Of a stretch of DNA of 5,862 bases, positions 1-5,862 are shown piece by piece (within the stretch, counting starts at the first letter, position 1; the number at the start of each line of letters is the position of its first letter). The translations under genes were made by a program, and so were the position numbers. Below the pieces are notes generated by a model. That model searched no databases and was not told where the DNA came from. It saw only the letters and a program-made list of their open reading frames with translations. Source of the DNA: Noviherbaspirillum sp. (lineage in GTDB: Bacteria; Pseudomonadota; Gammaproteobacteria; Burkholderiales; Burkholderiaceae); contig JAQGLQ010000300.1 in the NCBI GenBank assembly GCA_028292785.1, positions 1-5,862 of the forward strand, written 5' to 3'.

Positions 1-3000
1 GCGGGATGCGACGTCTGGATTACCAATGATGACGACCGCGACAAGCCCTCGCGACTGCTGCTGCTGGTAAAAAATCATGATGGTTATCTGCGGCTTTGCG
101 ATTTGCTATCGAAAGCATGGCTGACCAATCTCTATCGCGGACGTGCCGAACTGCGCATCGACTGGCTCCAGAATGGCGGGTCCAATGGTCTGATCGCCTT
201 GTCGGGCGCGCACTTCGGCAATGTCGGAATGGCTATCGATAATGGCAACGCCGTCGCCGCGGAACGCCATGCCGAACGTTGGGCGCGTATCTTTCCGAAC
301 AGCTTTTACATCGAAGTGCAGCGCGTCGGTCAGCCCAACATGGAAAATCATGTGCGCCAGGCAGTGGCGCTGGCGACGAAGCTGAAGCTGCCCGTGGTGG
401 CGACGCATCCGATACAGTTCCTGAAGCCGGAGGAATTTACCGCGCATGAAGCGCGCACCTGCATTTCCGAAGGCGAGATCCTCGCCAATCCGCGTCGCAA
501 CAAGCGCTTCAACGAACAGCAATGCTTCAAGACGCAGCAAGAGATGGTGGCGCTGTTCGCCGACATGCCGGCCGCGGTGCGCAACACGATCGAGATCGCC
601 AAGCGCTGCAACCTGCAACTCGAACTCGGCAAGCCGAAGCTCCCGAATTTCCCGACGCCCGATGGCGTGACGATCGACGAATTCCTGGTGATGCAGTCGC
701 AGCAAGGACTCGAACAGCGCCTGTTGCAACTGTTCCCCGATCCCGAGCGGCGCGAACAGGCGCGGCCCCGGTACGAAGCTCGCCTGAAGTTCGAGACCGA
801 TACCATCATCAAGATGGGTTTCCCCGGCTACTTCCTGATCGTGGCCGACTTTATCCAGTGGGCCAAGAACAATGGCGTGCCGGTGGGTCCGGGCCGTGGT
901 TCCGGTGCCGGTTCGCTGGTCGCGTACTCGCTCAAGATCACCGACCTCGATCCGCTTGAATACAATCTGCTGTTCGAGCGCTTCCTGAATCCCGAGCGGG
1001 TATCGATGCCCGACTTCGATATCGACTTTTGCCAGGAAGGCCGCGACCGCGTGATCCAGTATGTGAAGGAGCGTTACGGCAAGGATGCGGTGTCGCAGAT
1101 CGCCACCTTTGGCACCATGGCTGCCAAGGGCGCGGTGCGCGATGTCGGGCGCGTGCTCGATTTCGGCTACAACTTCTGCGACGGCATTTCCAAGCTCATT
1201 CCATTCAAGCCGGGCAAGCTGGTGACGATCGCCGATGCGATCAGGGAAGAGCCCTTGCTGGCTGAAAGGCAGGAACAGGAAGAAGAGGTCAAGCAGTTGC
1301 TGGATCTGGCGCAACAGGTCGAAGGCATCGCGCGCAACATCGGCATGCACGCGGGCGGCGTGCTGATCGCCCCCGGAAAGCTGACCGATTTCTGCCCGCT
1401 CTACACACAGGGCGGCGATGCCGGCGTCGTGTCACAGTACGACAAGGACGACGTGGAAGCAGTCGGCCTGGTCAAGTTCGACTTCCTCGGACTGACCACG
1501 CTGACCATCCTCGATCGCGCGGTGCGGTATATCAAGCAGCTCGATCCCGCGATGGCCGACTTCAGTCTCGAGAAGCTGCCGCTCAACGACAAGGCATCCT
1601 ACGAATTGCTGACCAAGGCGAAAACCGTCGCCGTGTTCCAGCTTGAAAGCCGCGGCATGCAGGGCATGCTGAAAGATGCGCGCCCCGACCGCTTCGAAGA
1701 CATCATCGCGCTCGTGGCTTTGTACCGTCCGGGCCCGATGGACCTGATCCCCGATTTCTGCCGCCGCAAGCATGGCGAGAAATTCGAATATCCCGATCCG
1801 CGCACCGAGGGCATCCTCTCCGAAACCTACGGCATCATGGTGTATCAGGAGCAGGTGATGCAGATGGCGCAGGTAATCGGCGGCTATTCGCTCGGCGGCG
1901 CCGACCTGCTGCGCCGCGCGATGGGCAAGAAGAAGCCCGAGGAGATGGCGGAACACCGGCAGTTGTTCCGGCAGGGTGCAGCCAGGAACGGGCTGTCCGA
2001 AGAGAAGGCCGATGAGATCTTCGACCTGATGGAAAAGTTCGCGGGCTACGGCTTCAACAAGTCGCACGCCGCCGCTTATGCCTTGCTGTCGTATCACACC
2101 GCTTACCTGAAAGCGCACCACCCGGCCGCGTTCATGGCGGCCAACTTGTCGCTCGCGATGGACGACACCGACAAGATCAAGATCCTGGTCGAGGATGCGA
2201 TCGACGTCTGCGGACTCACGCTGCTGCCGCCGGACATCAATCTGTCTGACTACCGTTTCACCCCGGTGGGCGAGCCGGGCAAGCGCGCCACGCAGATCCG
2301 CTACGGCCTCGGCGCGGTGAAGGGTTCCGGCCAGAATGCGATCGAAGCGATTGTCGCCGCGCGCCGGGAAGGCGGGCCGTTCACCGACCTGTTCGACTTC
2401 GTCAAGCGCGTGGACAAGCGCCAGATCAATCGCCGCACCATCGAATCACTGATCCGCGGCGGCGCCTTCGACAGCTTCGGCGTCGATCGCGCGGTCCTGC
2501 TGGCGTCGGTGAATTTTGCGATGGAATGCGCCGAGCAGGCGGAAGCCTCGGCCAATCAGGTCAGCCTGTTCGGCGGCGACGATTCGGATATGGAATGCCC
2601 GCCCGAGTATGTGAAGGCGGCCCCATGGACCGAAAAGCAGAAGCTCACCGAAGAGAAGGCGGCGCTCGGCTTCTACTTGTCAGGCCATCTGTTCAATGCC
2701 TATGCGGAGGAGGCGCGCAGATTTGCCCGCACGCCGCTCGCGAAACTGGAACCGGCGCGCGAGCCGAAACTGATCGCGGGCGTTATCAGCGCGGTCCGCA
2801 CGCAGATGACGCAGCGCGGCAAGATGGTCATCGTGACGCTCGACGATGCGACCGCCACCGTCGATGTCACGGTGTACAACGAACTTTTCGATCCGAACAA
2901 GCACCTGTTCAAGGAAGACGAATTCCTCGCGGTGCAGGGCAAGGTGTCGGAAGACCGGTTCTCCGGCGGGCTGCGCATCACCGCCGAAAAGGTGATGGAT

Positions 3001-3264
3001 ATCGGCACCGCCCGCGTGCAGTTCGGGCGGCAGGTGGTCTTGTCGCTGTCGTCTCCGGCGCAGAAAATCGACCCGGCGCAGCTCAAGAACATGCTGGCCT
3101 CGCACCGTTCCCAGACAGGCTTGCCGTTGTCGCTGCGTTATACGCATGACGGCATCAAATGCGAGATCCTGCTGGGCGACGAATGGCGGGTGTCGCCGAG
3201 CGACGGCCTGCAGGTGTCACTGGTGGAGAAGCTCGGCCGCGAGTCAGTGATGGTCGAGTATTGA
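1..3264 (+). CDS. dnaE: DNA polymerase III subunit alpha (5'-truncated by window edge)
   Basis: This is the catalytic subunit of the replicative DNA polymerase III holoenzyme, a C-family polymerase. The frame is open from base 1 to the TGA at 3262-3264, giving 1087 residues; E. coli DnaE has 1160, so about 65-80 N-terminal residues lie outside the window. Numbering from base 1, residues 1 to about 215 are the rest of the PHP domain. The palm follows with PGRGSGAGS (297-305), PDFDIDF carrying catalytic Asp340 and Asp342, and KFDFLGL carrying the third catalytic Asp494. The 342-to-494 spacing of 152 equals that between E. coli D403 and D555. The fingers hold RRAMGKKK (638-645) and GYGFNKSHAAAYA (from 682). 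A helix-hairpin-helix-like segment lies near 766-790, a QVSLF beta-clamp-binding motif at 853-857, an OB fold at about 920-1000, and the tau-binding C-terminal region after that. No frameshift or intein is seen. The internal TTG at 103 is not the start, because homology to the PHP domain continues upstream of it. Confidence 0.98.
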   Translation, partial: AGCDVWITNDDDRDKPSRLLLLVKNHDGYLRLCDLLSKAWLTNLYRGRAELRIDWLQNGGSNGLIALSGAHFGNVGMAIDNGNAVAAERHAERWARIFPNSFYIEVQRVGQPNMENHVRQAVALATKLKLPVVATHPIQFLKPEEFTAHEARTCISEGEILANPRRNKRFNEQQCFKTQQEMVALFADMPAAVRNTIEIAKRCNLQLELGKPKLPNFPTPDGVTIDEFLVMQSQQGLEQRLLQLFPDPERREQARPRYEARLKFETDTIIKMGFPGYFLIVADFIQWAKNNGVPVGPGRGSGAGSLVAYSLKITDLDPLEYNLLFERFLNPERVSMPDFDIDFCQEGRDRVIQYVKERYGKDAVSQIATFGTMAAKGAVRDVGRVLDFGYNFCDGISKLIPFKPGKLVTIADAIREEPLLAERQEQEEEVKQLLDLAQQVEGIARNIGMHAGGVLIAPGKLTDFCPLYTQGGDAGVVSQYDKDDVEAVGLVKFDFLGLTTLTILDRAVRYIKQLDPAMADFSLEKLPLNDKASYELLTKAKTVAVFQLESRGMQGMLKDARPDRFEDIIALVALYRPGPMDLIPDFCRRKHGEKFEYPDPRTEGILSETYGIMVYQEQVMQMAQVIGGYSLGGADLLRRAMGKKKPEEMAEHRQLFRQGAARNGLSEEKADEIFDLMEKFAGYGFNKSHAAAYALLSYHTAYLKAHHPAAFMAANLSLAMDDTDKIKILVEDAIDVCGLTLLPPDINLSDYRFTPVGEPGKRATQIRYGLGAVKGSGQNAIEAIVAARREGGPFTDLFDFVKRVDKRQINRRTIESLIRGGAFDSFGVDRAVLLASVNFAMECAEQAEASANQVSLFGGDDSDMECPPEYVKAAPWTEKQKLTEEKAALGFYLSGHLFNAYAEEARRFARTPLAKLEPAREPKLIAGVISAVRTQMTQRGKMVIVTLDDATATVDVTVYNELFDPNKHLFKEDEFLAVQGKVSEDRFSGGLRITAEKVMDIGTARVQFGRQVVLSLSSPAQKIDPAQLKNMLASHRSQTGLPLSLRYTHDGIKCEILLGDEWRVSPSDGLQVSLVEKLGRESVMVEY

Positions 3265-3280
3265 GAGGCTCCCCGCAAGG

Positions 3281-3294
3281 ATTTGTTAACAAAT
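3281..3294. repeat. Perfect 14-nt palindrome after dnaE
   Basis: ATTTGTTAACAAAT equals its own reverse complement and begins 17 nt after the dnaE stop. GG precedes it and GTCC follows, so the symmetry resumes after a 2-nt bulge. It lies in the gap before the O-antigen ligase gene, where a dimeric regulator could bind, but I cannot match it to a known operator. It may also be part of a weak 3'-end structure for dnaE. The symmetry is directly visible; any function is inference. Confidence 0.4.
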
Positions 3295-3319
3295 GTCCTG
3301 CGTGCGAAAACAGACATTT
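3291..3319 (+). terminator. Candidate stem-loop in the dnaE 3' region (weak terminator or regulatory hairpin)
   Basis: AAATGTC (3291-3297) pairs with GACATTT (3313-3319). After a bulged C at 3298, TG (3299-3300) pairs with CA (3311-3312), leaving a 10-nt loop. The stem is AT-rich and only a short T run (3317-3319) follows, so this does not look like a strong intrinsic terminator. It shares AAAT with the palindrome at 3281-3294, so the two folds exclude each other. Confidence 0.25.
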
Positions 3320-3350
3320 CGTCGAAGACGGCCGAGGATTCGAATTTTCG

Positions 3351-3363
3351 GCAGATTGTCTGC
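3351..3363. repeat. Short inverted repeat in the gap before the ligase gene
   Basis: GCAGA (3351-3355) and TCTGC (3359-3363) form a 5-bp stem with a TTG loop. An AT-rich stretch containing the palindrome ATTTAAAT (3374-3381) follows. It could be a minor hairpin or part of a promoter or operator region. Its short length makes chance occurrence plausible. Confidence 0.2.
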
Positions 3364-3385
3364 AGTCCCGTTTATTTAAATTTCC

Positions 3386-3392
3386 AAGGTGG
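3386..3392 (+). promoter_or_regulatory. Ribosome binding site that decides the ligase start
   Basis: AAGGTGG at 3386-3392 is a good Shine-Dalgarno match and sits 7 nt before the GTG at 3400. The nearby ATG at 3396 is in another frame and meets a TAG within six codons. The in-frame TTG at 3283 has an AAGG only 2 nt before it, which is too close. GTG 3400 is therefore the best start, and the protein begins directly at its first hydrophobic segment. Confidence 0.7.
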
Positions 3393-3399
3393 GAATGAC

Positions 3400-4647
3400 G
3401 TGCATTATCTAGATCGGCTGGCCACCGCGGCGGTCGTGCTTTTGCCTGTGCTGGCGCTGCTCGTAAAAGGGGGAGCCAACGGCTGCCTCTATTTACTGAC
3501 CCTGGTCAGTCTGATCAGCATCATGTTTCGGCGCAGATGGGCAGACGTGAATTTCGGGCAATTTCTAAAGCAGTTCTGGCCTCTTCATTTATCAATGGCC
3601 GGCATTACGCTAGCGATATTCCTTCATCAATTCAGTAGCGGCAGCCTGAACATCAAGACCTATGACATCCCGTCGCGCCTGGCCTATTTCGCCCTGATTG
3701 CATGGGTGGCGATGCTTTTGCCTCTCAGGTACCTGAAGGCCGTTCAGTGGGGAATTCCCGTGGGCGCGATTGCTGCCGCAATAAAGGCGCACATCATCAT
3801 GACTGCGGCTCCTCTGGGCGATCATGTCGGCTTTCTGAACAAGATTCCATTTGGCGGATTGTCTCTGCTTCTTGGCGTTTTCTCCATTCTTTCGATCGGC
3901 TGGGACCAGCGCAGGAATAAGTGGGCGGTGGCATTGAAAATCCTCGGCGGATGCGCGGGCATATATTCGTCCTACGTTTGCCTGACCAGAGGCGCATGGC
4001 TGGCACTTCCCGTGCTTGCCGCCATTGCCGTCGCACTCATTCGACGATTCCATGTCAGACATAAGTTGGCTGTGCTCGGCGTAGTGCTGGTATCGCTTGG
4101 GACGATATATGGACTGAGCAGCACCGTACAGTCGCGCATTCAGCTGGCGGCGGACGACATCGCTCAGTTCAGGTCAGGCGAAAACCTCGATACATCGCTC
4201 GGCATCCGCTTCCAGCACTGGCGCGGATCGTGGGAGTTGTTCAAGGAGCATCCGTATTTCGGGGTCGGACGAGAGAATTTTTATCCGGACGCGCTATCCG
4301 AGCTCCGCCAGAGGAACATTATTTCGGAAATGGCGTCCCGCTTCGTTCATCCTCATAGCGAATTCTTTTTCAATATGGCGACCCTGGGCATCTTCGGGGT
4401 GCTTGCATACTTGGCGCTTCATCTGGTTCCGGCATGTTTTTTTTATAAGGCAGCCAGGGAAGAGGATCATGAGCTCAGAATCGCCGGAGGAATGGGACTG
4501 GCCCTCGTTCTCGGGTACTTCGTTTTCGGCCTGACCGAGGTCATATTTTTTACCACCGCCGCCTGTTCGTTCTTCAGTATCATGGCGGCTGTATTTTTCG
4601 CTTGCGTCGTCAAGCGAAGACAAACGATTGCAGGGCATTCGATATGA
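3400..4647 (+). CDS. O-antigen ligase family membrane protein (WaaL-like, Wzy_C domain)
   Basis: This 415-residue protein of the inner membrane probably transfers undecaprenyl-diphosphate-linked O-antigen, or a related glycan, onto lipid A-core at the periplasmic face. About 12 hydrophobic segments are visible, near residues 7-23, 28-43, 60-77, 93-110, 117-134, 151-168, 178-195, 199-214, 222-239, 322-345, 362-384 and 387-404. A long polar loop at about 240-320 fits the large periplasmic loop of this family. Family-like motifs are TRGAWLA with Arg197, GVGRENFYP with Arg291, and HPHSEFFFNMATLGIFG with His317 and His319, which resembles the conserved HxHN-type motif of the Wzy_C domain. The end overlaps a mini-ORF by ATGA and lies 58 nt before msbA, whose product supplies lipid A-core. 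Base composition is lower in GC than in dnaE and msbA. Wzy polymerases and protein O-glycosyl ligases share this fold, so the exact acceptor is uncertain; the msbA neighbour favours an LPS ligase. Confidence 0.85.
   Translation: MHYLDRLATAAVVLLPVLALLVKGGANGCLYLLTLVSLISIMFRRRWADVNFGQFLKQFWPLHLSMAGITLAIFLHQFSSGSLNIKTYDIPSRLAYFALIAWVAMLLPLRYLKAVQWGIPVGAIAAAIKAHIIMTAAPLGDHVGFLNKIPFGGLSLLLGVFSILSIGWDQRRNKWAVALKILGGCAGIYSSYVCLTRGAWLALPVLAAIAVALIRRFHVRHKLAVLGVVLVSLGTIYGLSSTVQSRIQLAADDIAQFRSGENLDTSLGIRFQHWRGSWELFKEHPYFGVGRENFYPDALSELRQRNIISEMASRFVHPHSEFFFNMATLGIFGVLAYLALHLVPACFFYKAAREEDHELRIAGGMGLALVLGYFVFGLTEVIFFTTAACSFFSIMAAVFFACVVKRRQTIAGHSI
4632..4635 (+). promoter_or_regulatory. Shine-Dalgarno-like site before the mini-ORF
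   Basis: AGGG at 4632-4635, inside the end of the ligase gene, stands 8 nt before the ATG at 4644. The msbA ATG at 4706 has only an AGG ending 1 nt before it, too close to work as a normal ribosome binding site. Ribosomes could therefore load here and reach msbA by re-initiation. Confidence 0.4.
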
Positions 4648-4709
4648 ACAACACAAAAGTCTTATCAAACCAGGCTCTCGCAGCGCCGAACCGGCCGACA
4701 CAGGCATGA
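4644..4709 (+). CDS. Possible 21-codon mini-ORF coupling the ligase gene to msbA
   Basis: This short frame begins MNNTKVLSNQ and ends NRPTQA. Its ATG overlaps the ligase stop as ATGA (4644-4647), and its TGA overlaps the msbA ATG as ATGA (4706-4709). A plausible Shine-Dalgarno site lies 8 nt upstream, whereas msbA has none at a useful distance. The peptide is polar, with no signal sequence or membrane segment, and I recognise no family. The arrangement suggests a coupling or leader ORF whose translation delivers ribosomes to msbA. The alternative is that it is simply the spacer between two genes and the overlaps are chance. No peptide function is claimed. Confidence 0.4.
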   Translation: MNNTKVLSNQALAAPNRPTQA

Positions 4710-5862
4710 CTTCATCCCCATATTTCAAGCGGCTGGTCAAGATGCACAAGCCGTACGCGAAACGCCTCGCACTGGCGTTCGTCGCCCTGATCGTGACCGC
4801 TGCCACGGAACCGATCGTCCCTTATCTGTTCAAGGTGCTTCTGGATAAGGGTTTTAGCGGCACGCCGGCGTTTTCATACTGGCTCGTGCCCTTGGCGGTC
4901 GTCGGAATTTTCATGATAAGGGGCGCCTCGACTTTCATCAGTACCTACATGATGTCGTGGGTATCGACCCGCCTGTTGAGCGATCTGCGGCGCCAGATGT
5001 TTGCGCGCATGCTGGATGTGCCGGCCGGTTTCTATATCGAGCATAGTGTCGGCCGCATCATCAACTCGATCATGTTCGAGGTGCAGCAAATTGTCGAAAT
5101 GGTCACCAAGCTCTTCACATCGATCATACGCTGCTCGCTGACCGTGCTCGGCTTGCTCGCCTGGCTGCTCTATCTCAACTGGAAACTGACCATTGTCACG
5201 CTGGTGCTGCTGCCGCTGATCGCCATCGTCGTGCGTCTGACCGGCAAGCGCCTGAAAAAATTGAACCAGGAGTCGTTAACCGTCAATGCCGAGATGACGC
5301 AGGTCATCGAGGAGGCAACCCGCGCGCACCTGGTCATCAAGATTTTCGGCGGACACGACTATGAAAAGAGCCGTTTCGAGGAGCGCGCGGAAAACCTGCG
5401 GCGCTATACCATGCGCATGACCAGCACTTTCGCCGCGACCGTTCCGATCACGCAATTGATGACCGCATGTGCGGTCGCCGTGGTCATCGTGCTCGCGCTG
5501 ATCCAGTCAAACAACGGCGACATCACCGCGGGCGGCTTCGTCTCGTTCATCACCGCGATGCTGATGCTGCTTGCGCCGCTCAAGCAGCTTGCCGAAGTCA
5601 ACGGACCGCTGCAGCGCGGTATGGCCGCCGCCGAGGCGGTGTTCACCCTGATCGACACGCCCACTGAACGTACCGGCGGCAAGACACTGAAAGGCCGGGC
5701 AAAAGGGCAGATCGACTTTGTGAAGGTCGGCTTTTCATATCCCGGCAAAAAGCAGCCGGCGCTGAAGGACATCGATCTGCATGTCGAACCGGGAGAAACG
5801 ATCGCCCTGGTAGGGATGTCGGGAGGCGGCAAGTCGACACTGGTAAATCTGATTCCCGGGTT
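4706..5862 (+). CDS. msbA: Lipid A-core ABC transporter MsbA (3'-truncated by window edge)
   Basis: MsbA is an inner-membrane homodimeric ABC exporter that uses ATP to flip lipid A-core from the cytoplasmic to the periplasmic face. The window holds 385 codons plus 2 nt; E. coli MsbA has 582 residues, so most of the nucleotide-binding domain lies beyond the edge. The type I exporter membrane domain spans about residues 15-310. Hydrophobic segments are near 20-42, 58-90, 135-160, 161-180, 245-268 and 272-298. The nucleotide-binding domain begins near 335, with the A-loop Tyr345 in FSYPG and Walker A GMSGGGKST at 370-378 (Lys376). The Q-loop, signature and Walker B motifs are outside the window. 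Stretches such as LLDKGF, IKIFGG and LQRGMAAAEAVFTLID match MsbA rather than generic exporters. ATG 4706 is chosen because MTSSPYFKRL begins where the family normally does. An in-frame TTG at 4628 would add 26 residues overlapping the ligase gene and is less likely. Confidence 0.93.
   Translation, partial: MTSSPYFKRLVKMHKPYAKRLALAFVALIVTAATEPIVPYLFKVLLDKGFSGTPAFSYWLVPLAVVGIFMIRGASTFISTYMMSWVSTRLLSDLRRQMFARMLDVPAGFYIEHSVGRIINSIMFEVQQIVEMVTKLFTSIIRCSLTVLGLLAWLLYLNWKLTIVTLVLLPLIAIVVRLTGKRLKKLNQESLTVNAEMTQVIEEATRAHLVIKIFGGHDYEKSRFEERAENLRRYTMRMTSTFAATVPITQLMTACAVAVVIVLALIQSNNGDITAGGFVSFITAMLMLLAPLKQLAEVNGPLQRGMAAAEAVFTLIDTPTERTGGKTLKGRAKGQIDFVKVGFSYPGKKQPALKDIDLHVEPGETIALVGMSGGGKSTLVNLIPG

Noticed and set aside
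106..1350. Long open frame on the minus strand opposite dnaE (414 codons), with others opposite 1432-2121 and 2680-3147.
   Set aside because: These lie antisense to the well-conserved dnaE. Long antisense frames are common in GC-rich codon-biased genes, and their translations show no recognisable domain.
3356..3382. Possible promoter for the ligase gene: TTGTCT (3356-3361) and TAAATT (3377-3382).
   Set aside because: Each box matches the consensus at only 4 of 6 positions and the spacer is 15 nt. That is too weak to annotate without transcript data.
3262..3399. dnaE and the ligase gene are in the same frame, and the frame stays open after the dnaE TGA, suggesting readthrough or a fusion.
   Set aside because: An open stretch of 45 codons is not rare by chance. 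DnaE ends at its usual place, and the ligase has its own ribosome binding site and GTG.
3283..3399. TTG at 3283 as the start of the ligase gene, adding 39 residues.
   Set aside because: There is no properly spaced ribosome binding site, the added residues are polar and unlike the family, and the segment overlaps the palindrome. GTG 3400 has a good site.
4628..4705. TTG at 4628 as an upstream start for msbA.
   Set aside because: It would add 26 residues not typical of MsbA and needs a rare start codon inside the ligase gene. It remains possible but is less likely than ATG 4706.
1..5862. Search for tRNA or rRNA genes, CRISPR repeats, insertion sequence ends, inteins and direct repeats.
   Set aside because: Nothing convincing was seen by eye. 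The window is almost fully occupied by three conserved-type genes.

Overview
The window looks like ordinary chromosome from a high-GC Gram-negative bacterium. It most resembles the Betaproteobacteria (Burkholderiales, perhaps Oxalobacteraceae). That placement is inference from the general look of the DnaE and MsbA proteins, not from a search. All genes lie on the + strand. No RNA gene, insertion sequence, CRISPR array or phage gene was seen.

Layout: (1) 1-3264 is dnaE, the catalytic alpha subunit of DNA polymerase III. It is cut at the left edge, lacks roughly the first 65-80 residues, and is otherwise intact. (2) 3265-3399 is a 135-nt gap holding a perfect 14-nt palindrome and a hairpin that overlaps it. 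These are candidate regulatory or weak terminator elements. (3) 3400-4647 encodes a 12-segment membrane protein of the O-antigen ligase (WaaL / Wzy_C) family, starting at a GTG with a good ribosome binding site. Its base composition is clearly poorer in GC than its neighbours. (4) 4644-4709 is a possible 21-codon mini-ORF that overlaps the ligase stop and the next start, each time by ATGA. (5) 4706-5862 is the start of msbA, the lipid A-core ABC flippase. It is cut at the right edge just after the Walker A motif.

The ligase gene and msbA form a tight, probably translationally coupled LPS-assembly unit. MsbA flips lipid A-core to the periplasmic face of the inner membrane, and the ligase would join O-antigen or a similar glycan to it there. 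DnaE is a replication protein and is probably linked only by position. I found no convincing undescribed system. The most interesting small-scale feature is the mini-ORF bridging the ligase gene and msbA.
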